From Brevundimonas sp. (GTDB lineage: Bacteria; Pseudomonadota; Alphaproteobacteria; Caulobacterales; Caulobacteraceae): a stretch of 64,000 nt of DNA. The position numbers were made by a program, and so were the translations under genes. The notes beneath the pieces were generated by a model, which saw nothing but the letters and a program-made list of their open reading frames with translations, did no database searches and was not told the origin of the DNA. Each line of letters starts with the position of its first letter. Position 1 is the first letter of the stretch. This document shows positions 40,560 to 54,556 of the stretch, piece by piece. The stretch is from NCBI RefSeq assembly GCF_030682035.1, contig NZ_JAUXQZ010000045.1, forward strand, positions 124,001-188,000, given 5' to 3'.

Positions 40560-41243
40560 TCACACCACCCGCTTGACCTCGCTATAGGCCCCCTCGGTGA
40601 TCAAGGTGATGGTCATGGGCTCGCCGGTGCGGTTGCGCCAGAACCAACCATGGCTACCGGTGAAGGCCGCCGTCAATTCCCCTTCAAGCCGTTCGGCCGA
40701 CCCCTTGTTGTAGCCGTGATAGGACAGGCCCGGTCGATCGGCGTGGGTGTCATAATTCACGCGGCCCCCGCTGCTGGACCAAGTGAAGCGCACTGTTGCC
40801 CCTTCCTGCATCACCAGCTTGATCTCGGCGCCTTGGTCGGCAGCGAGGGTCAGGACGGTCCGGTCGGAGCGCACGCCGGCCTGCGTCGCCGCTTCCGCCG
40901 GAGCCGCGACGGGGGCGGCCGGAGTCCCCGGCACCGGATTGCCGGGGACTGGAGTGGCCGGCGTGAGGGCGGTCGGGGCCGTCTCCGGGCTGGAAGCCGG
41001 GACCGCGGCGGTGGCCGCCGCCGCTTCTTCAGCTTGGGCTTCGGCGGCCAGGGAGACTTTGATCCGCCCCATTTCGGTCAGGCCGAATACCGAGCCGACG
41101 CGGGTCGGATCGACGCCATACTCGGCTGGCATGACGATGGTGACGAGCAGGCCAGCGGCGACGACCACCGCGATCCCGGTCGATTTCAGCAGCTTGCGCG
41201 TGGAGGGCAGCTCGGAGGCAGTGGGTTTGTTGGCGTTGTACAT
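40560..41243 (-). CDS. Membrane-anchored protein with Ala/Pro-rich linker
   Basis: Single TM GIAVVVAAGLLVTIVMPAEYG, A/P-rich linker, C-terminal conserved-looking domain; adjacent to HupE-like gene. Confidence 0.7.
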   Translation of the reverse strand: MYNANKPTASELPSTRKLLKSTGIAVVVAAGLLVTIVMPAEYGVDPTRVGSVFGLTEMGRIKVSLAAEAQAEEAAAATAAVPASSPETAPTALTPATPVPGNPVPGTPAAPVAAPAEAATQAGVRSDRTVLTLAADQGAEIKLVMQEGATVRFTWSSSGGRVNYDTHADRPGLSYHGYNKGSAERLEGELTAAFTGSHGWFWRNRTGEPMTITLITEGAYSEVKRVV

Positions 41244-41258
41244 GGTTCAGATCTCCGA

Positions 41259-41990
41259 TTAGAGGACGAAATAACCGACAAGCTGATAGCCCGTCAGGAC
41301 GAAACCGAGGGTCATCAGGACGACGTTGACGGCGTAGGCGTGACGCCAGAAACTGCCGGTTTTGCGCCAGAAGCCCATGGCGATGAGGATGGCGCCCAGG
41401 GCCAAAAGCTGGCCCATCTCGACGCCGATGTTAAAGGCCACCAGATTGACGAACAGGCCGTCCGGCGAAAGCTCGAAGTCCTGCAGCTTGGTCGCCAGGC
41501 CGAAGCCGTGGAACAGCCCAAAGATGAGGGTCGCGGCCTTGGTGTTGGGCTGAACGCCGAACCACCGCTGGAATGCCCCCAGATTGTCGAGCGCTTTATA
41601 GACGACGGAAAGCCCGATGATGGCGTCTACGAGGTAGCTGGATACGCTGACGTCCATCAGCACGCCGAGCAGAAGCGTGGTCGAGTGGCCGATGGCGAAC
41701 ATCGTCACGTAGATGGAGATGTCCTTCATCCGATAGAGGAAGAAGATCACGCCGAACAGGAACAGCAAGTGGTCGTAGCCGGTGACCATGTGCTTGGCCC
41801 CCAGATAAACGAAGGGCCAGAAGACGATGCCAGAGGTTTCCTGAATGTAGCCCTTGTCGCCCTCGGCGACGCCATGGGCGAGAGCCTGACTCAAGGCTCC
41901 GTCGAGCAGGAAGAACAGAAGTACGGCTGCCAGCGCCATCGTGGGTGATTTGAGCCACGACCAAGGGTCGTGTCGGTATGCCACTGTCAT
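41259..41990 (-). CDS. HupE/UreJ-like membrane protein
   Basis: KHMVTGYDHLLFLFGVIFFL, FAIGHSTTLLLG, LIFGLFHGFGLATKL. Confidence 0.8.
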   Translation of the reverse strand: MTVAYRHDPWSWLKSPTMALAAVLLFFLLDGALSQALAHGVAEGDKGYIQETSGIVFWPFVYLGAKHMVTGYDHLLFLFGVIFFLYRMKDISIYVTMFAIGHSTTLLLGVLMDVSVSSYLVDAIIGLSVVYKALDNLGAFQRWFGVQPNTKAATLIFGLFHGFGLATKLQDFELSPDGLFVNLVAFNIGVEMGQLLALGAILIAMGFWRKTGSFWRHAYAVNVVLMTLGFVLTGYQLVGYFVL

Positions 41991-42261
41991 GAGGACCTTT
42001 TCGGGGGTTGGGGAGGATTCGGAGGGAGGGGCGGGCGAGAAGCCAGCAGGAGCGCGCGATCGAGCGCGGGGGTTGTTCCGAGAGATAGCGAAGGGCGAAA
42101 GCAGCCAGATTCGTGATCGCCAGTAAGACGCCCGCGTCCCAGACGGGAAGGGGACAAGAACCACCGGATACTGGTCAGGGACAGCAGGTTGGCGGGCAGC
42201 CCGTCCACCGCCGCAGCCGGAGCCGCGTCGGTGGCCGTCGCCGTCGCCGGACGGTTTGGCT

Positions 42262-46717
<4,456 letters not shown>

Positions 46718-46721
<4 letters not shown>

Positions 46722-48031
46722 GAGCGAGCCTCCAGGCCGAGCAGGTCGGCGTGCGCGCCAGTCAGCCGGTCAAGGCGGGCGCGGTCTGTGTGGAACTGTT
46801 TGAGAACGGCGACGCGTCGGGCCTTGGTGGCGAGAAGCGCGGTCTGGGCGGAAATGACGTCGTTGTAGGTGAAGCCGCCGCGCGCGAAGCCGTCGCGGAC
46901 GAGGGCCACGGCGCGTTCGGCCTGGGGCAGCGTTTCATTGGCGATGCGCTGTGCTTCGAACGCCCTGGAGGCCAAAAGGACCTGGAGGCGGGCGATCTCG
47001 CGTTCGCGTTCCTGCCGGAGCGCCGCCATGTCGGCCTCGGCGGCGACGCCTTCGAACCTTGCACGGTCGATGGCGCCTTCGTTTCGGTCGTAACGGCCAA
47101 GCGGGATAGACCCTCCGACCACCAGGCCGACGTCTTGACCCTCCCAGAAGTGGCGGACGCCGACGCTTATCGTGGCGTCAGGGGTAGCGCGCGCCTGTTC
47201 CACTCGGACCCTAGCCAAGGAGACATCGCGCTGCGCGGCAAAGACCGCGAGGTCGATCTCGGCGGCGGGTCCAGCGACTTCGCGGGCGGCGCTGGTGTCT
47301 TCAAAGTCGGCCGGATCGAGAGAGAAATCCGACGCGCCGATCCAGAACCGTCCCAAGGTAGCGCGGGCGAGACGGGCCAGAATCCCGGCTTGATCGAAGT
47401 CGATCTGGGCCTGCGCCAGTTCGGCCTCGGCCCGAGCGCCGGCGAACAGGGGATCGCGCGCCATATCCACGCGGCGCTGCACCTCGGTTTGGAAACGCTC
47501 CGCCAAGGCGAGACGCTCCCGAGCGATTTCGAGTTCGGCCTGGGCGGCCAATGCTTCAGCCCAGGAACGCTGCACCTGCTCAAGGCGGTCCAGTCGGCTG
47601 ATCGCGGCTTCGGCCTGAACCAGATCGGATTCGCCGCGAGCCAAGGCCACACGCGCCGGCCGATCGCCACCCCGTTCAAACCGCTGCTCATAAGACAGCG
47701 TAGTCTCCGTCCGGTCGATAATGTTGCCGCCGCCCAGCGTGGGCAGGTTCTCAACCATCAGGCCCAGCGTCGGATTGGGGCGGACGTCTGCTTGGCGAAC
47801 CGCGGCGTCACCAGCGCGGGCGCGGGCCGTCACGCCGGGCAAGCCTGGATCTACCTCCACGGCCCGCGCGAGAGCGCCTTCCAGCGACAGAGTGGGTGGG
47901 TTCTGGGCGGCGCCAGACGGATCCTGCGCCACGGCAGCCTGAGACGGCAGAGCCGCCAGTGAGAGCGCCAGCGCCGAAACGGCCGCCAGACGCGCCCACG
48001 ATCCGGCAGAGCCGGCAATCGGGGTATTCAA
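46718..48031 (-). CDS. czcC: TolC-family outer membrane protein (CzcC-like)
   Basis: ORF 46718-48136; TTG at 48031 with GGAG upstream is a plausible start; DAAVRQADVRPNPTLGLMVENLPTLGGG; two OEP repeats. Confidence 0.87.
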
Positions 48032-48080
48032 GGGTATCTCCGGGAAAACGGGTTGCGCGCAGCCGAATGGCCGCGCCGGT

Positions 48081-48479
48081 TCAGACGACCGGGCGCATCC
48101 GCTTTGGAGGGTATTCAGGACCGTCGAGGCCGACATCGTCCAAGGTGCGGCTTCGCTCGAAGCTGTGCTCGGAGACTCCAGCCTGGGTCGGCAGATCGCC
48201 CACGGTCAGGGGAGGCGAGGCCGAAGGCTTCTCGACGCTACTATGGTGATGGCCGGTAGGTTGCCCCTCCTTGTCCTGATCGGGCGCTTCAGGAGCCTTT
48301 TCGGTCGGGGCGACATGTTTGTGGGCATGTCCGTCATAGTCGTTCTCGACCATCGACACCGGAGGCCAGCCGGATGAATGGCCGACTTCATGCTGCGCCT
48401 GAGCGGACGCGTGCAGACCCAACGCCGCCACTAAGGCGACGCAGAGCGTGACACAGATTGTCCGAATCGATGGCGGCAA
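48081..48479 (-). CDS. His-rich periplasmic small protein at head of czc operon
   Basis: Signal MPPSIRTICVTLCVALVAALGLHASAQA; His-rich DYDGHAHKHV, GHHHSS; directly upstream of czcC. Confidence 0.7.
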   Translation of the reverse strand: MPPSIRTICVTLCVALVAALGLHASAQAQHEVGHSSGWPPVSMVENDYDGHAHKHVAPTEKAPEAPDQDKEGQPTGHHHSSVEKPSASPPLTVGDLPTQAGVSEHSFERSRTLDDVGLDGPEYPPKRMRPVV

Positions 48480-48529
48480 GGATACTCCTAACGCTTTCGA
48501 TACCCGGCCATAGAGCGAAGGGCAATGCG

Positions 48530-48780
48530 GGTGCTGTCAGTCCAACGACAACTTGTCTCCACTAGGCGCAGGTAGGGTAGGGGACGCGACGCCTACCCGG
48601 CGAGCGTCTTCCACTCAGCCAGGGCGGCCGAGCGTTGGGCCTTGTATGTCTCTCTGCTGATGAGGTGGCGGTCCTGATTGAAGTGGTTGTGGAAGGCGGC
48701 GTGCACGGAGCTGAACTTCTGCAGCGTCTTCATCTGCCGGAACCTCAGCATGGCCCGTTCTCGTCGTCTGAACGGCGGGT
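48530..48780 (-). mobile_element. IS6-family right end with transposase C-terminal fragment
   Basis: RRRERAMLRFRQMKTLQKFSSVHAAFHNHFNQDRHLISRETYKAQRSAALAEWKTLAG*, followed by terminus ...GTTGTCGTTGGACTGACAGCACC. Confidence 0.82.
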
Positions 48781-48860
48781 GTGAGTTCTCCGGTATTGGG
48801 TAGCAAACACACCACATATGATGATGCGTCCTTGGGGATTCCGGGGGTATTTTCGTCGTC

Positions 48861-49319
48861 ATGGAACGCCCGAACATCGTAGCCGGACTGATCGAAAAGC
48901 GGCGTCAGCTAGTTGCGCGGCTCAAGTGCGCCAGGGCCGAGACCACGACGCTAACAGTCGGCATCGACGCGCTGGACGTGGTGCTGAAGCTGTTCGCACC
49001 CGAGATCAATGGCGCGGACGCCAAGCCGGTGCGCCTGCCAACCTATCACGCCGCCCGCAAGGGCGAGATGCAGCGGGCCGCGCCGGAACTGCTACGCGAG
49101 ACCGGAGTCCCGGTCACGAGCCGCATGGTGGCGAAGCGTTTCTGTCAGGCGCGTGGTTTCAATCCCGACGACGCCACCTTCACCAACATCCGAAACCGCG
49201 CCAGCTATGCCCTCTGCCATATGCGCGACAGGGGGATGGTCTTGGCTGTCGGCCACGACAAGGCGAATGTGTGCTGGGCTCTGGCGAATGATGTCGGGAG
49301 CGCCACGGCGCCCCTCTGA
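48861..49319 (+). CDS. Hypothetical protein (152 aa)
   Basis: Uninterrupted ORF MERPNIVAGLIEKRRQLVARLKCARAETTTLTVGIDALDVVLKLFAPEI...; no family recognised with certainty. Confidence 0.7.
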   Translation: MERPNIVAGLIEKRRQLVARLKCARAETTTLTVGIDALDVVLKLFAPEINGADAKPVRLPTYHAARKGEMQRAAPELLRETGVPVTSRMVAKRFCQARGFNPDDATFTNIRNRASYALCHMRDRGMVLAVGHDKANVCWALANDVGSATAPL

Positions 49320-49348
49320 CGCCGTCACAGGCCCCGTGGTAAAATGCG

Positions 49349-49380
49349 TGAACCCCCGGTGTTGAAGCACCGGGGGTTCA
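49349..49380. terminator. Strong hairpin TGAACCCCCGGTG-TTGAAG-CACCGGGGGTTCA
   Basis: Perfect 13-bp stem, 6-nt loop; no U-tract on the plus strand, TTTTA shortly downstream on the minus strand. Confidence 0.6.
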
Positions 49381-49475
49381 TAGAAACCGCCGGGCGAGGC
49401 GGGCCGTGATCACGGCTGGACTCTATCAGAGCCTCCCCGACGATCAAAGGCCGTCGCCTTGGCTAGGAGATCAAG

Positions 49476-49727
49476 ATGACGGACGCGGCTGAGGTTGCTC
49501 GCCTGACGAAGGCGGGACTCAAAGCTGGCTTGGCCGAAGGCGGTGCACAAACCCTCGCCGCTGCGCTGGCCAAGGAACTGGCAAAGGAGCGAGAGACCGT
49601 GAAAGCCGAATTAGCAGCCATCAGGAACGAGATTGAGAAGTTGGAACTGCGCATGACGATCAAGGTCGGCGTTATCTCGCTCGCCGTGGCCGGCGCGCTG
49701 TTCGCGCTCTTGAAGGCGACCTCCTAG
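49476..49727 (+). CDS. Small coiled-coil protein with C-terminal TM helix
   Basis: ELAKERETVKAELAAIRNEIEKLELRMTIKVGVISLAVAGALFALLKATS. Confidence 0.65.
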   Translation: MTDAAEVARLTKAGLKAGLAEGGAQTLAAALAKELAKERETVKAELAAIRNEIEKLELRMTIKVGVISLAVAGALFALLKATS

Positions 49728-50100
49728 GCCGCCCGGCGCTGCCAATAGCCCTTCCACTGGCGGGACACCGGGGCTTCCATCGCCGCGGCGACGATTTGGG
49801 CGAACTGGCCGCCGTTCGAGACCCGGCGGTTGTCTTCGCGCCACGCCATTTCCGACGCATATGCCGCGAGATACTTGCCGGCGATGTGGTGGTGAGTGCC
49901 GATCTCGGCCCGGCGAAGGCGCGAGAAGAAGGACTCGACCATGTTCGTGCAAGCGCCGTCCGGTGAGTAGGCGCGGTCGGCTTTCTTGTTCTCAGGCTTC
50001 ACATAGCCGCTGAAATAGGCGCCATCGACCTCGACAACGCCGTCCCGCTTCTCAGCCGACCGCGACAGGGCAATGGCCTCGCGCAGCTTGCCGATGCGGA
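49724..50100 (-). pseudogene. IS1595-family (ISXO2-like) transposase, internally deleted remnant
   Basis: LREAIALSRSAEKRDGVVEVDGAYFSGYVKPENKKADR joined directly to AYSPDGACTNMVESFFSRLRRAEIGTHHHIAGKYLAAYASEMAWREDNRR. Confidence 0.78.
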
Positions 50101-50129
50101 CGGGGTCCTGCAGCAGGCTCCGCCCACCG

Positions 50130-50286
50130 TTCACGAACGCGGCTGATCCGCCTCGCTTGGCTCGCCCCGGATCTGCAGGCGGCGCTGCTCGAGGGCCGCC
50201 AGAAGACCGGTCTTTGCCTGGAGGATCTGCGCGGTGCGCCCATCCCGCTGTGCTGGGACGATCAGCGGCGGTTGCTGGCGGGGTGA
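50130..50286 (+). pseudogene. C-terminal fragment of a recombinase-family protein
   Basis: TRLIRLAWLAPDLQAALLEGRQKTGLCLEDLRGAPIPLCWDDQRRLLAG*, typical of C-termini of recombinase-family genes; no start or catalytic part. Confidence 0.6.
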
Positions 50287-50477
50287 AGCGTAGGCGGCGT
50301 TCCCTCTTGGCAGGGAAACTCCACCGGATCTTTGGACGACAGAGGCGCAGGGCCGGGGTTCGTAGGGTTTGCGGCCGGGAAACGCCCGCCACACCTGGCG
50401 ATCGCACCAGTTCGAGCCCCGCTGAAGGGCCAAAGCCGATGCTATTTTTTGTTATTGATAAACAAGGGGTTAGGTGA

Positions 50478-50567
50478 TGGCGGACAGAGAGGGATTCGAA
50501 CCCTCGGTAGGCTTTCACCTACACACGCTTTCCAAGCGTGCGCGATCGACCACTCCGCCACCTGTCC
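50478..50567 (-). tRNA. tRNA-Ser (GGA), CCA encoded
   Basis: Minus strand GGACAGGTGGCGGAGTGGTCGATCGCGCACGCTTGGAAAGCGTGTGTAGGTGAAAGCCTACCGAGGGTTCGAATCCCTCTCTGTCCGCCA; long variable arm. Confidence 0.96.
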
Positions 50568-50713
50568 GTTTCCACGACGTCGCCCAAGGGCCTTCGTGTC
50601 GCGTCGGAGGTCGATCCGGCGCGAGGCGAGGCTGATAGAACACCCGGACCCCCTCGGCAAGCGGCGCATGAGGCCCCATATGGAAGAACGACCGTTCGAC
50701 CGGAGTTCACGCG

Positions 50714-51364
50714 ATGTTGTTCCAGAAAACCCACGAAATGCCGACCGCCGCCGAGGCCCTGCCGGGCCGCGCGACCCCCCTGCACACCGACGAGGTGCAT
50801 TACGTCAGCGGCCGTCCGCTAAAGGGGCCGCATCCGGAGGGTTTTGAGACGGCCATCCTCGGCATGGGCTGTTTCTGGGGCGTGGAACGGATCTTCTGGC
50901 AACTCCCGGGCGTCTGGGTCACCTCGGTTGGCTATGCTGGCGGGATCACGCCCAACCCGACCTATGAAGAGACCTGCACGGGCCGCACCGGCCATGCCGA
51001 GGTGGTGCAGGTCGTCTTTAATCCGCACGAGACCAGCTACGGCGACCTGCTTAAGGCCTTCTGGGAGAACCACGACCCGACCCAAGGCATGCGACAGGGC
51101 AATGATGTGGGCACGACCTACCGCTCGGCCATCTACTGGCTGAACGACGCGCAGCGGGCGGAGGCGGAGGCCTCACGTGACGCCTACCAGGCGGCCCTGT
51201 CGAAGGCCGGCCGGGGGACGATCACGACCGAGATCGCGGCGGCGGGGCCGTATTATTTCGCCGAGGACTATCATCAGGGCTATCTGGCCAAGAATCCCGC
51301 CGGCTATTGCGGCATCGGTGGAACGGGCGTGATCTGCCCGATCGGCGTGGGTGTGGAGGCCTGA
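50714..51364 (+). CDS. msrA: Peptide-methionine (S)-S-oxide reductase
   Basis: [60 protein letters not shown]. Confidence 0.95.
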   Translation: MLFQKTHEMPTAAEALPGRATPLHTDEVHYVSGRPLKGPHPEGFETAILGMGCFWGVERIFWQLPGVWVTSVGYAGGITPNPTYEETCTGRTGHAEVVQVVFNPHETSYGDLLKAFWENHDPTQGMRQGNDVGTTYRSAIYWLNDAQRAEAEASRDAYQAALSKAGRGTITTEIAAAGPYYFAEDYHQGYLAKNPAGYCGIGGTGVICPIGVGVEA

Positions 51365-51366
51365 CC

Positions 51367-51711
51367 ATGGATCGCGCGGGGGTGGGCAAGGTCTGTCTGG
51401 CGCTGCCGTCGGCGACGCTGGACCATCCGTTCGGCGAGGAACACGACGCCTATCGTGTGGGCGGCAAGATGTTCGCCATGGTCGGCGAGCGGGGCGGCAT
51501 TTCGTTCAAGGTCTCCGACATCGCCTATGAGGTGCTGACCGAGACCGGCCACGCCCGTCCGGCGCCCTATATGGCGCGCAACAAATGGGTGAACCTGCCG
51601 CAGATCGACGACTGGGCCGACGACGAACTGGCCGAGCATCTGGCCATCGCGCACGGCATCGTGGCGGCGAAGCTGACGAAGAAGGCGCGGGCGACGTTGA
51701 GGCTGGCCTAG
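51367..51711 (+). CDS. MmcQ/YjbR family protein
   Basis: LALPSATLDHPFGEEHDAYRVGGKMFAMV...ISFKV...RPAPYMARNKWVNL. Confidence 0.87.
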   Translation: MDRAGVGKVCLALPSATLDHPFGEEHDAYRVGGKMFAMVGERGGISFKVSDIAYEVLTETGHARPAPYMARNKWVNLPQIDDWADDELAEHLAIAHGIVAAKLTKKARATLRLA

Positions 51712-53513
51712 TCGGCGGGCCGCGCCTGCTCTTCCGCGATCCAGCGGTCCATCCGCCCGTCCAGCAACCCCATCGGCAGCGGCCCATCGACGAGCAGGGC
51801 GTCGTGGAAGCGGCGGATGTCGAACCGGTCGCCCAGTTCGCGCTCGGCCCGGGTGCGGATCGCACGCAGCCTGATCTCGCCGATCTTGTAGGCCGTAGCC
51901 TGGCCGGGCCAGCCGATATAGCGCTGCAGCTCGGTTTGGATATTCAACGGGGCGAGGGCCGAGTTGTCCTGGAAGCAGGCGCGGGCCTGTTCAATGTTCC
52001 AGCCGAGCCAATGGATGCCGGTGTCCGAAACCAGCCGGCAGGCGCGCCACATCTCGTAGCTGAGGCGGCCGAAGCGTTCGTAGGGGGTGCGGTAGAAGCC
52101 CATCTCCTCGCCGAGGAATTCCGAATACAGGCCCCAGCCCTCGACGAAGGCGGTGACATCGACGCTGCGCCGGAAATAGGGGCCGTCCTCGGCCTCCTGC
52201 TGCAACGCGATCTGCAGATGGTGGCCGGGTACGGCCTCATGCAGCGTCAGGGCGGGCAGTTCGTACAGGGGCCGCTGGTTCAGGCTGGAGGTGTTGACCA
52301 TATAGCCACCGGCGATCCCGTTCTCCATTGAGCCCTGATTGTAGCGGCCGGTGGTGTAGTTGGCCTCGATGGCCAGAGGCACAGGACGCACGCCATAGGG
52401 CAGGCGGGGCAGGGTTCCGAACAGGGCCGGCAGGCCGTCGTCGGCCCGCTTGGCCATCTCTGACGCCTTCTCCAGCAGGCCTTCGCGGCTGGTGGCGTAG
52501 AACTGCGGATCGGTGCGCAGGAAGTTGAGGAAGGAGGCGAAGTCGCCGGTCCAGCCGGCGGCGCGCATTTCTACGTCCATGCGGGCGCGGATACGGGCGA
52601 CCTCCTGCAGGCCGATGGCGTGAACCTCGTCGGGCGTCAGGTCCGTCGTGGTGAAGCCCCGGACCAGATAGGCGTACAGCTCGCGCCCGCCGGGCCGGTG
52701 GACCAGGCCCAGGGTATCTGGCGCGCGGGGCAGATAGTCCTCGCGCAGGAACCGCGCCCATTCGCGCCGCTGCGGCATGATTCCGTCGGCCACGGCCCGC
52801 GCGGCTCTTTCGCGCAATGCCGTCTGCTGGGCGGCCGGGATGGAAGCCGGGAGAGTCTGGAACGGCTTGAGCAGCGGATCGGCGTCTGGCGCCAGCGCCG
52901 CCTCAGGCTCGATCAGGGTCAGGGCGTTCTCGACGATGGAACGGGGCTGGACCAGTCCAGTCTCGAGCCCGCGCCGGGCGGCGGCCAACGGGTCGGCGTA
53001 GCTTTTGGGCATGGCCTCCAGCCGGGCGATCCAGGCCTCGGCGTCGGCGGCGGTGGCGATTCGGGTGACGCTGGCGATATAGGCCAGACCCTGTCCCGGT
53101 CCGCCCTCCGAGTTGAAGGCGTCGATCCGTCCGGTGTCGAGCGGGATGCGGGCCCGCGACCGCTGGAGCACATAGGTCAGGAAGGCGTGGTTGAGCCGGT
53201 CATCGTCGCTCAACCCGCCGGGGTCGATCGCGGCCAGCCGGTCGGCGAGCCCCCTGAGCACGGGCTCCTGCGCCACTTCGAAGGCGCGCGAGCCATCGGG
53301 CAGGCGCGACAGGGCGGTGCGGTCGCCCTCCATGCCCGCACTGATTGGGTCCGCGGCGCGCAGATACGCCTCATAGTCCGCCAGCACCGAGGCCAGGGCC
53401 GGGTTCTCGGCGTTGCGGGCGGCCTCGGCCTGCACCAGCGCGGGACTGGCTACGACGGGGGCCGCGGCGGCGGCGAGCATGGCGATGGCGCCTGCGCCGA
53501 TGACGAGTTTCAT
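51708..53513 (-). CDS. DUF885 family secreted protein
   Basis: Signal MKLVIGAGAIAMLAAAAAPVVA; ALTLHEAVPGHHLQIALQQE; FVEGWGLYSEFLGEEMGFY. Confidence 0.88.
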   Translation of the reverse strand: MKLVIGAGAIAMLAAAAAPVVASPALVQAEAARNAENPALASVLADYEAYLRAADPISAGMEGDRTALSRLPDGSRAFEVAQEPVLRGLADRLAAIDPGGLSDDDRLNHAFLTYVLQRSRARIPLDTGRIDAFNSEGGPGQGLAYIASVTRIATAADAEAWIARLEAMPKSYADPLAAARRGLETGLVQPRSIVENALTLIEPEAALAPDADPLLKPFQTLPASIPAAQQTALRERAARAVADGIMPQRREWARFLREDYLPRAPDTLGLVHRPGGRELYAYLVRGFTTTDLTPDEVHAIGLQEVARIRARMDVEMRAAGWTGDFASFLNFLRTDPQFYATSREGLLEKASEMAKRADDGLPALFGTLPRLPYGVRPVPLAIEANYTTGRYNQGSMENGIAGGYMVNTSSLNQRPLYELPALTLHEAVPGHHLQIALQQEAEDGPYFRRSVDVTAFVEGWGLYSEFLGEEMGFYRTPYERFGRLSYEMWRACRLVSDTGIHWLGWNIEQARACFQDNSALAPLNIQTELQRYIGWPGQATAYKIGEIRLRAIRTRAERELGDRFDIRRFHDALLVDGPLPMGLLDGRMDRWIAEEQARPAD

Positions 53514-53564
53514 AAGGTCCCTCTCCCGGATCAGGCGGGACTGCACCGGAGCGAAGCCGTCGCG

Positions 53565-54074
53565 TCAACCGCAGAAGGCGAAGAACCGCTCGATATTCGG
53601 GGCGGATTCGGGATGTGGAGCGTAGGCATGTCGTTCGCCGTCCTGCCACAGGGCCAGCCAGCCGACCCGCCGGAAGCGCTGGAACACCGGCGCGTTCGTG
53701 GCCGCTTCGGCCGTGAGGAAGACGCCTTCATGCAGTTCGGACGGTTCGGATCGCGCCGCAAACCGTTCCGTCTCGCCACCCGCCTCCACGTGGATCTCGG
53801 GCTTGGCGCCCGGACCGCCGACGGCGCTCAGCGCCAGCCGCCCACTGCCCTCGCTGCAATCCAGGCCCATCCGGAGGTCGTCGCTCTCCGCCAGTCCATA
53901 GACGAGGCGGGCCTCCTCGCCATCGCGGTGATAGAACCAGTCATGGTTGGCGACGGGCGCCGGCGCGCCGGTTGAGGCGACTGCGGGGCCGGGCTCCACC
54001 GGGGTCTCGACCGTGGCGCAGGCGCCTGCGCCCAGCGTCAGGCTGCTCAGGACAATCAGGGCTGGGGCGCGCAT
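53565..54074 (-). CDS. Putative lipoprotein of unknown function (triplet member 1)
   Basis: Lipobox LGAGAC; LDCSEGSGRLALSAVGG ... NIERFFAFCG. Confidence 0.65.
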   Translation of the reverse strand: MRAPALIVLSSLTLGAGACATVETPVEPGPAVASTGAPAPVANHDWFYHRDGEEARLVYGLAESDDLRMGLDCSEGSGRLALSAVGGPGAKPEIHVEAGGETERFAARSEPSELHEGVFLTAEAATNAPVFQRFRRVGWLALWQDGERHAYAPHPESAPNIERFFAFCG

Positions 54075-54089
54075 CGACGTCTCCCGCAA

Positions 54090-54518
54090 TCAGCCAGAGC
54101 ACAGTTCGGCGAACCGGCGCAGCTTGGCAAGGTGCGCGGCCGGAACCTCGACCGGCCGGCGCTGATCACCGATGATGATCGCCATACGACCGTCGACGGT
54201 GAAGGCGGCGAAGACCGGGTGATCCGTCCGTAGCACCAGTTTGGTGGCCCCGGCCCGCGCCGTCGCCGCTTCGGCCACGGCGGATGCGTCGCCGGCGGTG
54301 ACCCGCGCCATACCGGCCAGGGGCGCGCCGCCGTACAGGGTCAGTCTAGCGACGCTCGTCCCCGGATGGCATTCCAGGGTGGTGCGCAGACTGGCGGTGT
54401 CGGGGACTTCATGCGCCAGGACCACAGGCTCGGCGTCGGCGTACAGGGTCCAGGTCCAGGCGGGTTCGGGCGGCGGATTCTGCGCGGCCAGGGCCGCGGC
54501 GACGAACAAGGCAATCAT
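54090..54518 (-). CDS. Secreted hypothetical protein (triplet member 2)
   Basis: Signal MIALFVAAALAAQ; LECHPGTSVARLTLYGG ... LRRFAELCSG. Confidence 0.65.
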   Translation of the reverse strand: MIALFVAAALAAQNPPPEPAWTWTLYADAEPVVLAHEVPDTASLRTTLECHPGTSVARLTLYGGAPLAGMARVTAGDASAVAEAATARAGATKLVLRTDHPVFAAFTVDGRMAIIIGDQRRPVEVPAAHLAKLRRFAELCSG

Positions 54519-54556
54519 GGCTCAGGCCCCGCAGAATGGTCCGTCCACTGTTGTGG

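Noticed and set aside
50478-50567. Possible tRNA-Ser attachment-site duplication near 25 kb
   Set aside because: Scanned by eye for GAGGGATTCGAACCCTC-like sequence near the left boundary and did not see a copy; not claimed.
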